IMG/VR virus record: IMGVR_UViG_3300046524_000262
Coordinates: 1-22,425 of that record
Reading direction: 5' to 3' (one strand)
Length of the DNA stretch: 22,425 nt
Origin: a virus
The notes under the pieces were generated by a model. It ran no database searches, was not told where the DNA came from, and was given only the letters and a program-made list of their open reading frames with translations. A program made the translations under genes and the position numbers. Position 1 is the stretch's first letter. Every line of letters begins with the position of its first letter. Shown here piece after piece: positions 1-7,737 of this stretch.

Positions 1-1085
1 CCGGCGATGGCGTCGAGGATGGTGATGACCTTGCGCCATTGGCCGTCCGGACACAGCGTGCCAGCCGCGGCTTGTGCTTCGCTGGGCCACGGATCTTTGG
101 CGTTTTTGCGCTTGCTGTTGCGGAATTTCTCACCGGTCCAGAACGGATAGGCCTGGTGCGACACTGCGCTGGGCGTGGAGAAGTAGGTTTTACGCCACTT
201 CTTGTGGGTGGCCATGGCACTGGCGACGGTGTTCAGTTTCTCGAAGTCGCGAATCCAGAAGTACTCGTCGACGTAGACGTGGCCGTGGTGACCCTGGGCG
301 GTGCTGCTGTTGGTGCTGAGAAAGCGCAGCTCGGCCCACGGTTTGCCGTCCTTGCTCAGCACGATCGGGTTGCCGGTAAGCTCCAGGCCGAACCATTCCT
401 GCGCGAACGATACGATGTAGCTGCGGAAAATCTCGGACTGGGCGCGGCTGGCCGACAGGAAAATCTGGTTGTCCCCGGTCAGGACCGCATCCATGAACGC
501 TTCGCCGGCGAAGTAGTACGTCAGGCCCACCTGACGGCTTTTGAGAATGTTCCGGATCCGGCTCGTCAGCGAGTTCTGTTTCGCGGCGAACAGCTCCTTC
601 TGGTAGCCGTACATTTTGCTGATGAACTTGTCGAGAAAGTCCACCTCCGTCAGCTCGCCAACTTCGTTTTTGGCTTTCTTCTCGCGCTTCTTTCCGCCCT
701 TGTCGCCGCGATCGCCACGGTCACGACGCTCGTTACGCTGTGGTTCGCGTCGCTGGGCATCGTCCGCCGGCGGATCGCCGATCGGCGCCGGGAGTATCTT
801 CGCGGATTGCTTTAGTAACCGTTCGCGAACGGTGGTTAAGCGATCGAGTTCGTCCAGATCGGCCTTGGTCAGCGACGTGGCTTTGTCCAGGAGCAGAGTG
901 ATTCGCCGGCCAACGGCGGTCAGCGGCTCCTCATCTGACAGCATGTCGTCCCACTCACCTTGGCGGATCCAGTAGTAAACGATCCGGATGTTGGGCAGGG
1001 ACAATTGCGCCTGAATTTCACGCGGCTTACAGCGGCGCAAATAGAGGCGTTTAGCGGCTTCTTTAAGTTCGGGGGCGTATGGCAT
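1..1085 (-). CDS. P: Phage terminase large (ATPase) subunit, P2 gpP-like, 3' end missing
   Basis: This is the DNA-packaging motor of the capsid. I translated it by hand from the ATG at 1085 to the left edge: 361 complete codons with no stop, so the C-terminal nuclease domain is outside the window. An N-terminal helix-turn-helix region (about residues 17-44, PREIQAQLSLP then YYWIRQGEW) matches the gpP DNA-binding domain. A highly charged Arg/Lys/Asp linker spans about 112-140. The ATPase follows: a deviant Walker A, KSRQVGLTYY (182-191), and a Walker B, HVYVDEYF (269-276, acidic pair D273/E274). In P2 this gene is transcribed divergently from O and followed by portal gene Q; the divergent arrangement is seen here, and Q would lie to the left. 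The ribosome site is weak, but the nearest upstream ATG (1125) is out of frame and stops within four codons, so 1085 is the best start. A long plus-strand reading frame over this region is a shadow. Confidence 0.93.
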   Translation of the reverse strand, partial: MPYAPELKEAAKRLYLRRCKPREIQAQLSLPNIRIVYYWIRQGEWDDMLSDEEPLTAVGRRITLLLDKATSLTKADLDELDRLTTVRERLLKQSAKILPAPIGDPPADDAQRREPQRNERRDRGDRGDKGGKKREKKAKNEVGELTEVDFLDKFISKMYGYQKELFAAKQNSLTSRIRNILKSRQVGLTYYFAGEAFMDAVLTGDNQIFLSASRAQSEIFRSYIVSFAQEWFGLELTGNPIVLSKDGKPWAELRFLSTNSSTAQGHHGHVYVDEYFWIRDFEKLNTVASAMATHKKWRKTYFSTPSAVSHQAYPFWTGEKFRNSKRKNAKDPWPSEAQAAAGTLCPDGQWRKVITILDAIA

Positions 1086-1246
1086 GAGCGCAGTCTATGC
1101 GGCGAAAACTCTAGAAACTGCGCATAAAATCCGCGTACAACCTATATCTGCGAAATAGGACCAAAACAAAAGTGAACCGTTTGTTTGCTGGTCTGCTGGT
1201 GCATATCGTGGCGGCTCAAATCACCGATTGAGCGCAGTTATTGCCC
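1086..1246. promoter_or_regulatory. Divergent late control region between terminase and scaffold genes
   Basis: This 161-base non-coding gap lies between oppositely oriented genes P and O, so it must supply promoters in both directions. It is more AT-rich than its surroundings. Two dyads are visible: an imperfect palindrome at 1141-1159 (CCTATATCtgcGAAATAGG, 7 of 8 arm pairs match), and a perfect 7-base inverted repeat AAACAAA (1164-1170) / TTTGTTT (1180-1186) with a 9-base spacer. No convincing sigma70 -35/-10 pair stands out; TTGTTT (1181) with CATATC (1202) is only a weak candidate. The P2 Ogr-type site (TGT-N12-ACA) was looked for by eye and not found. A phage late activator with a different site is the likeliest reading. 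Confidence 0.55.
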
Positions 1247-2149
1247 ATGCCCCGTTCCCTTGTTTCGTATTGGAAACGTGTCGCCACCAGCGGCCCGACC
1301 GCTGATGGTCGAGAAATCCTTCCCCAGGAACTGCGCGATCTCGCCGAGACCTATGACATTGCCAAGTACACGGCGGTGATTTGGTGCGAGCACGAACGCT
1401 GGTATGGCTCGTTCGGGACGGTGTTTGCTGTGCGCCTGGTCGAGGACGACGCCGGCTTGGCGCTGGGTCAAGTCGCACTGGAAGCGCAGCTCAAACCCAA
1501 CGACCGGCTGCTGTCGCTTAACGACCAGGGCGAGAAGCTGTTCACCAGCATCGAAATCACCCCGAACTTTGCGCAAAGCGGCAAGGCGTATCTGTCCGGT
1601 CTGGCCGTCACCGATTCACCGGCAAGCCTGGGCACTCAGGAACTGTACTTCTCCCGCAAGACAGGCCAACCGGTGCATTACGCCGCAGCCATTCCGCTTG
1701 GCCCCTTGGTTGACGATGAACAGAAGGGCGAAATCGGCATGCTCAATGGCCTGCTAACCCGTCTATTCAAGCGTTTCGGCCTGGAAGAAAAAGCCGATGA
1801 CACCCCGCAAACCACTACCGAGAAAATCCCAATGGATGAAGCTACAGCCAGTGCGATTCAAGCCCTGATTGAGCAACAGACGATCGTCACCAACGGCCTC
1901 CAAGCCCTGGTCGATGCTGCCGCAGTCGAAACCCCGGCGCCGGATCAGACGCCAATCGACGACGTACAGGCAGCAGTTGACGCGATCGTTACCCCTGTTG
2001 AGGAAGACAAAAACCTCAGCAGCAACAAAGCGGTCCTGGCCTACCTGGCGAAGCTTGACCAGAAATTCAACGCGCTGGCCAACACCCCAACGGGTAGCCA
2101 CCTGCCAAAAACCACCGGTTCCACCGATATCAAAAAGCGGGTGCTGTGA
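1247..2149 (+). CDS. O: Capsid scaffolding protein with protease domain, P2 gpO-like
   Basis: This 300-residue protein is expected to scaffold procapsid assembly and cleave itself and the capsid proteins. The P2 homologue has a Ser-His-Asp protease in its N-terminal half and a scaffold in its C-terminal half. Here Asp20 (TADGRE), His49 (WCEHERWYG) and a serine in TDSPASLGT (about 122-130) fall where the P2 catalytic residues lie; this assignment is from memory of the family, not from an alignment. GKAYLSGLAVTDSP is a family hallmark. The C-terminal half is acidic and Ala/Gln-rich (about 190-270), as expected for a helical scaffold. The frame is also open from a TTG at 1241, but ATG 1247 gives the family-like N-terminus. 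It is the first gene of the rightward operon, and the capsid gene starts one base after its stop. Confidence 0.93.
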   Translation: MPRSLVSYWKRVATSGPTADGREILPQELRDLAETYDIAKYTAVIWCEHERWYGSFGTVFAVRLVEDDAGLALGQVALEAQLKPNDRLLSLNDQGEKLFTSIEITPNFAQSGKAYLSGLAVTDSPASLGTQELYFSRKTGQPVHYAAAIPLGPLVDDEQKGEIGMLNGLLTRLFKRFGLEEKADDTPQTTTEKIPMDEATASAIQALIEQQTIVTNGLQALVDAAAVETPAPDQTPIDDVQAAVDAIVTPVEEDKNLSSNKAVLAYLAKLDQKFNALANTPTGSHLPKTTGSTDIKKRVL

Positions 2150-2150
2150 C

Positions 2151-3167
2151 ATGAGTCAGCAATCTTTAAGCAATCGTGCCGCGCTGCAGTACACCGCTCT
2201 TTGTGTGGCCATCGCCGAGACCTACAACGTCGACGTGACACGCCAGTTCAATGTCGAGCCGAGCATCGCCCAGGAACTGAACGACAAGATCACCGAGCGG
2301 GCGGATTTCCTCGAACGCATCAACGTCGTTCCCGTGACTGAGATCAAGGGTGAGAAGGTCATGCTGGGCGTTACCGGCCCCGTGACCAGCCGTACCAACA
2401 CCAAGACCACTGACCGTGAGGCTAAAGACGTCTCGGACCTGAACGGTTTGGGTTATGAGCTGTTCCACACCGAATCGGACGTTGGTCTGCCGTTCGCCAA
2501 AATCGACAGCTGGGCCAAGTTCCCAGACTTCGCCGATCGCTATTCTGCCGCCGTGCAGAAACAGATCGCCCTGGACCGCATCATGATCGGCTGGCATGGC
2601 CTCGCTGCTGCGGCCCAGACCAATCTGGCCACCAACCCGATGCTGCAGGACGTCAACAAAGGTTGGCTGCAAATTGCCCGCGAGCAGATTCCTGAGCAGG
2701 TGCTGGATGAAGGCGAGACTGCCGGGAAAATCACCCTCGGTGCAGGCGGCGACTACGAGAACCTTGATGCCCTGGTGCATGACGTCAAACAGATGATCAG
2801 TTCGGTATTCCGCGATGGCGGTGACCTGATTGCCATCGTTGGCAGTGATCTGTTGGCCAGCGACAAGGCCAAGCTGTATTCCAACCAGGCCGGCAAACCG
2901 ACCGAAAAGGAACGCATCGAAAGCGCCCAGGTCATTGCGACCTACGGCGGTCTGCCGACCTTCACCGTGCCGCATTTCCCGGTCAATGCCGTGGTCGTCA
3001 CCAGCTGGGACAACCTGTCGATCTACTTCCAGGACAGCAGCTGGCGTCGTCACCTCATCGAGAACCCGAAACGCTCCCGCGTCGAGGATTACAACGGCCG
3101 CAACGAAGGCTACGTGATCGAGCAGCTGGAGAAATTCGCGGCCGCTGAAAAAGTGGAGTTGATCTGA
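2151..3167 (+). CDS. N: Major capsid protein, P2 gpN-like
   Basis: This 338-residue protein forms the icosahedral head shell (HK97-type fold in this family; P2 gpN is slightly longer). The frame is open upstream to 1869, but that part lies inside the scaffold gene. ATG 2151, directly after the scaffold stop, gives MSQQSLSNRAALQ and the expected length. Family-like stretches include VTEIKGEKVMLGVTGPVTSRT near residues 60-85 and an acidic/aromatic region around residues 90-125. In P2 the N-terminal ~31 residues are removed by gpO; the neighbouring protease suggests the same here. Its TGA overlaps the ATG of the next gene (TGATG), which implies translational coupling. Confidence 0.95.
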   Translation: MSQQSLSNRAALQYTALCVAIAETYNVDVTRQFNVEPSIAQELNDKITERADFLERINVVPVTEIKGEKVMLGVTGPVTSRTNTKTTDREAKDVSDLNGLGYELFHTESDVGLPFAKIDSWAKFPDFADRYSAAVQKQIALDRIMIGWHGLAAAAQTNLATNPMLQDVNKGWLQIAREQIPEQVLDEGETAGKITLGAGGDYENLDALVHDVKQMISSVFRDGGDLIAIVGSDLLASDKAKLYSNQAGKPTEKERIESAQVIATYGGLPTFTVPHFPVNAVVVTSWDNLSIYFQDSSWRRHLIENPKRSRVEDYNGRNEGYVIEQLEKFAAAEKVELI

Positions 3168-3877
3168 TGAGCCTGGCACTGGCGCACAAGCGCCGAGTTC
3201 TGGCCGAAGGTCCAGCCGCGCGCACCGGTGCCGAGTCGATGGTGTACTCCAGCGCCACCGCGCTTGCCAGCCCCGCCAACGGCAAGAAGCACCTGAAGCT
3301 GATGGAAGACGCACTGGCTCAAGATCTGGAGCGCATTGGCGCGATTAACAGCCGCGAACTGCGTCAGCAACTCAAGCGTGACGAGCTGCTGCCCAAGTAC
3401 CTGGACTATGTGCAGCGCTACCGTGATTCCGGATTGAGTTTCCCGAACTCGGTGGTGATGCAGGTCCTGGTGTGGCTGTTCGACACCGCGCAGTTCGAAG
3501 CAGGGCTGGACCTAGCGAACTTTGCCATGTCGCAAGACCAGCTGTTGCCTGAGCGCTTCAAACGCGACGTGCCGACCTTCGTCGCTGATGAGGTAATCGA
3601 CTGGGCCGAGGCTGAGTACAAGGCCAAGCGCAGCCCCGAACCCTACCTCTCCATCCTCCTGCCTCTGGTGGATGGTGAATGGAAGCTCTTTGAGCGAATT
3701 CCTGCTCGCTATCACAAGCAGATCGGAATTCTCGCGCTGGATCAGCGGGAGTTTGCGAAAGCCATCATCCACTTCGAACGTGCGGAAGCGCTGTACGAAG
3801 GTATTGGTGTGGGCACTCGTCTGGAAGGGGCTCGCAAAGCCCTGGCAAAAGAACTGGCTGAAAACGCCGCCGAATAA
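3167..3877 (+). CDS. M: Terminase small (endonuclease) subunit, P2 gpM-like
   Basis: This 236-residue protein, P2 gpM-like in length and position, partners gpP in cutting DNA at cos and starting packaging. MSLALAHKRRVLA at the N-terminus and the run NSRELRQQLKRDELLPKYL (about 64-82) are typical of the family. The C-terminal third has a helical, TPR-like texture (HFERAEALYEGIGVGTRLEGA). The start is fixed by the TGATG overlap with the capsid gene. It is followed by a 100-base gap, the largest inside the head-gene cluster. Confidence 0.92.
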   Translation: MSLALAHKRRVLAEGPAARTGAESMVYSSATALASPANGKKHLKLMEDALAQDLERIGAINSRELRQQLKRDELLPKYLDYVQRYRDSGLSFPNSVVMQVLVWLFDTAQFEAGLDLANFAMSQDQLLPERFKRDVPTFVADEVIDWAEAEYKAKRSPEPYLSILLPLVDGEWKLFERIPARYHKQIGILALDQREFAKAIIHFERAEALYEGIGVGTRLEGARKALAKELAENAAE

Positions 3878-3977
3878 CCGCCTTCCCCCCCCCGGCGAGA
3901 AACTGTGGATGTGAGCCAACCATTTATGGCCCTGACCCACTGAAACAGTTTTCCCGCCCCTATTTGAGTGCCCAGCA
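3878..3977. other. Intergenic gap between M and L with a C9 run and a distant inverted repeat
   Basis: A run of nine C residues (3885-3893) follows the M stop. AAACTGT (3900-3906) and ACAGTTT (3945-3951) form a perfect 7-base inverted repeat 38 bases apart. There is no U-run after it, so it is not a classical terminator. No ORF with a plausible start fits the gap. It may be an mRNA processing or structure element, or chance. Confidence 0.3.
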
Positions 3978-4439
3978 ATGAGCTTTTCCGGGAAACCCAC
4001 CACCTTTGTGGAACAGGCGATCGAGAACGACGGCTTCTGGCCGAACCTCTCGCTGGCAGAGTTCCAGAAGGGTTACCGCCTGCCGGCGGAGTACCTGGTA
4101 GACATGCTGGTCACTGATCTGACCACGGCGATGATCGAGGTCAACACCGATCTGGCCAAGCTCAAGGCCCAATGGTCTGTGGCTGGCGTGTCCTCCGTGG
4201 AATCTGCTGACCCTATGGTGCTGCCGGAGCGCACATTTCAAGCAGCGACGTACAAGCGCGCCGTCTACACACGCGCCAAAGCGAGCCTGCTGACCCAGTT
4301 CGCCACTGTGACCCGCCGCGAAAGCGCCGAGAACACCGGTAAGGAATTGCCGGAGCGAGCGGAAACCTTTCTCGCCTTCAGTCAACAGGCTGTGCGCTCG
4401 CTGCAGGGCCGTGGCCGCATGACGGCGGCGCTGCTATGA
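3978..4439 (+). CDS. L: Head completion/stabilisation protein, P2 gpL-like
   Basis: This 153-residue protein fits the P2 gpL family, which closes the portal vertex after DNA packaging so that the tail can join. Features consistent with the family are an N-terminal aromatic/acidic segment (FWPNLSLAEFQKGYRLP, about 17-33), a middle helix (LVDMLVTDLTTAMIEVN) and the YKRAVYTRAKASLL stretch. Position between M and the tail completion genes is as in P2. The start is ATG 3978 with a modest GAG ribosome site about 9 bases upstream. It ends in an ATGA overlap with the next gene. Confidence 0.88.
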   Translation: MSFSGKPTTFVEQAIENDGFWPNLSLAEFQKGYRLPAEYLVDMLVTDLTTAMIEVNTDLAKLKAQWSVAGVSSVESADPMVLPERTFQAATYKRAVYTRAKASLLTQFATVTRRESAENTGKELPERAETFLAFSQQAVRSLQGRGRMTAALL

Positions 4440-4879
4440 CCAAGCTCAAGGCGTTGACCGCGTACCTCATTGAGCGCCAGTTGGTTGCCCCTGAACAGCT
4501 CGACAGTTGGACCGATCAGGTCGGCCTGGAACTGGTCTGGAAGCCGGACGTGCAGGGCATGCGCATGGGCGACATGAACTACAGCGCGACCATCGTCCTG
4601 GAGCGTTTTGCCGATCACCCAGGCCGATTGATGGCCCTGGTGGGCAGCTGGCTGGAAACCCACGACGAAGATCGTGACGATCTGCCGGCGGTCCAGTTCG
4701 ACATCACCATGCTCGATGACGATCTGGCCGACGTCGACATCAAGCTGCAGTTCAGCGAGCCGCAGTATCTGGCCGAAGATCCGGAAGGCGAAATCATCGC
4801 TTTCGGCAAGACCTGGTCATTCATCCCATTTGAACTGTGGGTGGCTGAACGTGGCGAGGTGACCGGCGATGGCGCGTAG
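4436..4879 (+). CDS. R: Tail completion protein, P2 gpR-like
   Basis: This 147-residue protein resembles P2 gpR, which helps finish the head-proximal end of the tail. It starts with a basic helix (MTKLKALTAYLIERQLV) and has the family-like run MNYSATIVLERFADHP. The acidic centre (LDDDLADVDIKLQFSEP) and aromatic end (WSFIPFELWVAERGEV) also fit. Its start overlaps the L stop by four bases and its end overlaps S by 11 bases. In P2, lysis genes lie between L and R; here L and R are adjacent and the lysis-type genes are further downstream. Confidence 0.87.
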   Translation: MTKLKALTAYLIERQLVAPEQLDSWTDQVGLELVWKPDVQGMRMGDMNYSATIVLERFADHPGRLMALVGSWLETHDEDRDDLPAVQFDITMLDDDLADVDIKLQFSEPQYLAEDPEGEIIAFGKTWSFIPFELWVAERGEVTGDGA

Positions 4880-5549
4880 CACCTTCGAACTCGATGTCCG
4901 CGGCTATCTCGGTGTCCAGGAACAACTGGCCCTGCTGAGCCTGCCGCCGCAGTTGCGCCGACGCTTGCTCAACAACGTCACCAAGCGCGTGCGCAGCATG
5001 AGCCGTCAGCGCATCCGTCAGCAGCAGAATCTCGACGGCACCGCGTTTGCCCCGCGCCAAGGTTCGGCCAAGGGCAAGAAGAAGATGGAGGCTGGCCTCG
5101 GCAAGTTGCTGATGGTCACCCGCGTGAATGCCGACGAGGCCGAGCTGGGCTGGCGCAACGCGCTGACCCGCTGGGTGGCCTCGCAACAGCACAACGGCGT
5201 GTCTGAGCGGCGCACCGCCGCGCAGATGCGCAAGTGGAACAAGACGCCTCCCGGTCTGGCCGCGACGGAAAAGCAGGCCAAGCGCTTGCGCCGCCTCGGC
5301 TTCAAGGTCCGCCAGGAGGGCAAAAAGTCCCTCACACGTCCTTCTGTGGCGTGGATTCAAGAGCACGTGAACTACGCCAAGGCGGGTCTGTTGATCCGCA
5401 TCCTGGACGACGAACAAACCGAATCCGCTGGCAAGCAAAGCTGGGACATCACCCTGCCCAAACGCCAGTTCCTCGGCGTGAGCACCGACCGGGACACCAG
5501 CTTGCTGGTTAACCAGGTACTGCAACAAATCCTTAATTCACCCCGCTAG
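4869..5549 (+). CDS. S: Tail completion / virion morphogenesis protein, P2 gpS-like
   Basis: This 226-residue basic protein fits the phage virion morphogenesis family (P2 gpS, Mu gpG). Its role is to cap the tail and let it dock on the filled head. The N-terminal half is rich in Arg/Lys/Gln (RRRLLNNVTKRVRSMSRQRI, about 32-51), and the KRQFLGVS motif near the C-terminus (about 198-205) is characteristic. The coding start ATG 4869 lies inside the end of R. An 11-base gap with a GAGG ribosome site separates it from the sheath gene. Confidence 0.88.
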   Translation: MARSTFELDVRGYLGVQEQLALLSLPPQLRRRLLNNVTKRVRSMSRQRIRQQQNLDGTAFAPRQGSAKGKKKMEAGLGKLLMVTRVNADEAELGWRNALTRWVASQQHNGVSERRTAAQMRKWNKTPPGLAATEKQAKRLRRLGFKVRQEGKKSLTRPSVAWIQEHVNYAKAGLLIRILDDEQTESAGKQSWDITLPKRQFLGVSTDRDTSLLVNQVLQQILNSPR

Positions 5550-5560
5550 CGAGGCACTGC

Positions 5561-6679
5561 ATGGCACTCGGTCAAGTCAGCGTTAACAACCTCAATCTCA
5601 GCCAGGGCGCTGTGACGGCGGTTGAACGCTATTTCCTTTTCATCGGCCCTGCCGGCAAGAACGTCGGCTCGCTGATCCCTTTGAATACCGACAGCGACCT
5701 GGACGTCCAGTTGGGCATCCCTGCCAGCGATCTGAAAACTCAGGTGACGGCTGCACGCTTGAACGGCGGCGATCGCTGGGCCTGCCTGGCGGCTCCAATC
5801 TCCGCCGATGGTGACTGGCTCGAAGCGCTGGAGAGCGCCCAGCAGCAGGGCTATTCAGTCGAAGCGGTGGTCGTCACCAAACCGGTGAGCGCCGGTGACG
5901 CGCTGTCGGACATGCACGATGCGGCTATCGAGCTGAGCAACACCTACGGTCGCCGTGTGTTCGTGATGGCGGCGAGCAAGGGCATCGACGCTACGGTGCA
6001 GACGTGGACGCAGTACCTGACGGAACAGAAGACGATCACCCTGGGCCTTCTGGCGCCGCGTGTCTTGGTCGTGCCGCAGCTGCATGGCAATGACCTGGGC
6101 GTGCTGGCCGGTCGCCTGGCAAACGCGGCAGTGAGCATCGCTGATAGCCCCATGCGTGTGGCCACCGGCGCATTGCTCGGCCTTGGCGCCGTTCCCAAAG
6201 ACAAGGACGGCATCCCCCTGCAGTCGGCACTGCGCTCCGAGCTGGACAAGGCGCGCTTTTCCGTCAGTCAGACCTATCCGGATTACCCGGGTGTGTACTG
6301 GGGCGATGGCAATCTGCTTGATGCGCCGGCCAGCGACTTCCAGGTCGTTGAGTACCTGCGCACCGTCGACAAGGCCGCCCGGCAGATCCGGCCGCTGCTG
6401 ATCCGCCGTGTCGCCGATCGCCGCCTCAACAATTCGGCCAACAGCATGGCCGTGAACATCAACGCCCTGATGGCCCCACTGCGCGCCATGGCGAAGTCGA
6501 CGACGTTCGCTGGCCAGGTGTTCCCGGGCGAGATCGAGCAGCCCAAAGACGGCGACATTGTTCTGTCCTGGACCAGCAAAACAGCGGTCGAGGCGTACAT
6601 CAAGCTGCGTCCCCTCAACTGCCCGAAAGATCTCACCGCGAACATCGCGCTGGACCTTTCCACCGACGATTCGGAGTAA
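5561..6679 (+). CDS. Contractile tail sheath protein (DUF2586 type)
   Basis: This 372-residue protein belongs, by texture and context, to the DUF2586 family that takes the sheath position in HP1/K139-like phages. The sheath surrounds the tube and contracts on infection. The C-terminal half has the sheath-like region YPDYPGVYWGDG (about 240-251), then YLRTVDKAARQIRPLLIRRV (about 265-284), resembling the conserved sheath core that other tail sheaths share. GAGG at 5551-5554 lies 6 bases before ATG 5561. The tube gene follows after three bases, the usual sheath-tube pairing. A 396-codon minus-strand frame over this gene and the next is a shadow. Confidence 0.85.
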   Translation: MALGQVSVNNLNLSQGAVTAVERYFLFIGPAGKNVGSLIPLNTDSDLDVQLGIPASDLKTQVTAARLNGGDRWACLAAPISADGDWLEALESAQQQGYSVEAVVVTKPVSAGDALSDMHDAAIELSNTYGRRVFVMAASKGIDATVQTWTQYLTEQKTITLGLLAPRVLVVPQLHGNDLGVLAGRLANAAVSIADSPMRVATGALLGLGAVPKDKDGIPLQSALRSELDKARFSVSQTYPDYPGVYWGDGNLLDAPASDFQVVEYLRTVDKAARQIRPLLIRRVADRRLNNSANSMAVNINALMAPLRAMAKSTTFAGQVFPGEIEQPKDGDIVLSWTSKTAVEAYIKLRPLNCPKDLTANIALDLSTDDSE

Positions 6680-6682
6680 CCC

Positions 6683-7135
6683 ATGGCGGCAAAAATTGGC
6701 GGCAAGAACTTCGACGTGAACCTGGGCGATCTGCAGGTCCACGTCGAGAGCTGCACCCTGGACATCACCGACAACACCGCCGTGGCGCAAACCCGGGGCG
6801 TGCCGAACGGGCACGTCGACGGTGACGTGGCGGCTGCCGGCGAGATCGAGTTGGACACCACTAACTTCAACCTGCTGATCGAAGCTGCGAAGACGGCCGG
6901 CAGTTTCCGGGCGCTGGCACCGTTTGACGTCGTGTTCTTCGCTAAGGCGGGCGACGAGGAACTGCGCATCGAGGCGTTCGGCTGCAAGGTGCGCCTGTCC
7001 AGCCTGCTGAGCATCGATCCAAAGGGTGCCGAGAAGAACAAGCACAAGATCCCGTACGACGTCACCAGTCCGGACTTCGTGAAGATCAACGGCGTGCCGT
7101 ACCTGGACGCCACTGAAATCGAGGGCCTGACCTGA
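6683..7135 (+). CDS. Tail tube protein (DUF2597 type)
   Basis: This 150-residue protein follows the sheath and fits the DUF2597 family, which holds the tail tube position in HP1/K139-like phages. It reads as a beta-rich single domain: IGGKNFDVNLGDLQVHVES, then a polar segment (TRGVPNGHVDGDVA), typical of the tube loop, then beta strands (ELDTTNFNLLIEAAK). GGAG lies 7 bases upstream of ATG 6683. Its stop overlaps the next start as TGATG. Confidence 0.85.
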   Translation: MAAKIGGKNFDVNLGDLQVHVESCTLDITDNTAVAQTRGVPNGHVDGDVAAAGEIELDTTNFNLLIEAAKTAGSFRALAPFDVVFFAKAGDEELRIEAFGCKVRLSSLLSIDPKGAEKNKHKIPYDVTSPDFVKINGVPYLDATEIEGLT

Positions 7136-7347
7136 TGGTTTGCCCGTTCGACCGCGCCCAGGCGCTTGAGCTTCGGCAGCGCGAGCAGGCCATCAAGGCC
7201 CAGCTTGCGGGCAAGCGGCCGACCGGGCCGAGCCGTACCCACTGCCTGGACTGCGAAGAGCCGATCCTCGAAAAGCGCCGTGCCCTGGGCGGAATCGTCC
7301 GCTGCACACCCTGCGAATCCCTTTCTGAACAAGGAAAACGCCGATGA
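7135..7347 (+). CDS. TraR/DksA-type C4 zinc finger protein
   Basis: This 70-residue protein has four cysteines in CLDC (C37, C40) and CTPC (C57, C60), 16 residues apart, with the EEPI and GGIVRCTPC spacing of the DksA/TraR zinc finger. N-terminal residues 1-30 form a charged helix (RAQALELRQREQAIKAQL) like the coiled-coil tip of TraR. TraR itself binds the RNA polymerase secondary channel and mimics DksA with ppGpp. Small phage homologues are common in P2-like genomes, but their role is rarely tested. It is translationally coupled to the tube gene upstream and overlaps the peptidase start by four bases. Confidence 0.9.
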   Translation: MVCPFDRAQALELRQREQAIKAQLAGKRPTGPSRTHCLDCEEPILEKRRALGGIVRCTPCESLSEQGKRR

Positions 7348-7736
7348 GCATCATCACCTGGCCGCACTTCGCCGCCGCTGAATTGCGCTGTAAATGCGGG
7401 AAGTGCAACAGCACCGGTGCCGAGATGGATCCGGCATTCATGGCTGAGCTGGTGACCCTACGTCAGCAGTTTGGCCGGCCGATGGCGCTGAGCAGCGCCT
7501 ACCGCTGCCCCAAACACCCGGTGGAAGTGAGCAAGCCCGCACCAGGTGAACACTGCACCGGTCTGGCCATTGATGTGCGCTGCCGCGGGGAAGATGCCGT
7601 GGAAATCCTGCGGTTGGCCATGAACCTGAAGTTCACCCGGTTCGGCATCAGCCAGCGTGGCAATGCTCGTTTCCTTCACTTGGGCATGGCGCCGGTCGGT
7701 GGCCGATTTCCCAGTCCTGCGATCTGGAGCTACTGA
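7344..7736 (+). CDS. M15-family zinc peptidase, probable endolysin
   Basis: This 130-residue protein is a D-Ala-D-Ala carboxypeptidase/L-Ala-D-Glu endopeptidase-like M15 enzyme, expected to cut peptidoglycan peptides during lysis. The active-site pattern is clear: SAYRCP (51-56), GEHCTGLAIDV with H70 and D77, and FLHLGM with H112. An N-terminal CKCGKC (16-21) is typical of the small phage M15_3 type. There is no signal peptide, so release would depend on a holin or other export. It is the only peptidoglycan hydrolase seen in the late operon. Compared with P2 (where lysis genes sit between the L and R regions), the cassette has moved to after the tube gene. Confidence 0.9.
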   Translation: MSIITWPHFAAAELRCKCGKCNSTGAEMDPAFMAELVTLRQQFGRPMALSSAYRCPKHPVEVSKPAPGEHCTGLAIDVRCRGEDAVEILRLAMNLKFTRFGISQRGNARFLHLGMAPVGGRFPSPAIWSY

Positions 7737-7737
7737 C

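Noticed and set aside
39-815. 258-codon plus-strand frame across the left end
   Set aside because: It is antisense to the terminase, which has Walker A/B and the HTH in the other strand. The frame's protein looks like shadow text with no recognisable domain.
1086-1246. P2 Ogr-type activator site (TGT-N12-ACA) before P or O
   Set aside because: Scanned both strands by eye; the nearest approach is ACA-N13-TGT, which is the wrong order and spacing.
1869-2150. Longer N-terminus for the capsid protein (open frame from 1869)
   Set aside because: That part overlaps the scaffold gene and gives low-complexity Arg/Ser text; ATG 2151 gives the family start and length.
2166-3314. 382-codon minus-strand frame over the capsid gene
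   Set aside because: Antisense shadow of the capsid and small terminase genes in GC-rich DNA.
5855-7045. 396-codon minus-strand frame over the sheath and tube genes
   Set aside because: It spans two well-supported plus-strand genes; long antisense frames are expected in GC-rich DNA, and its protein shows no family features.
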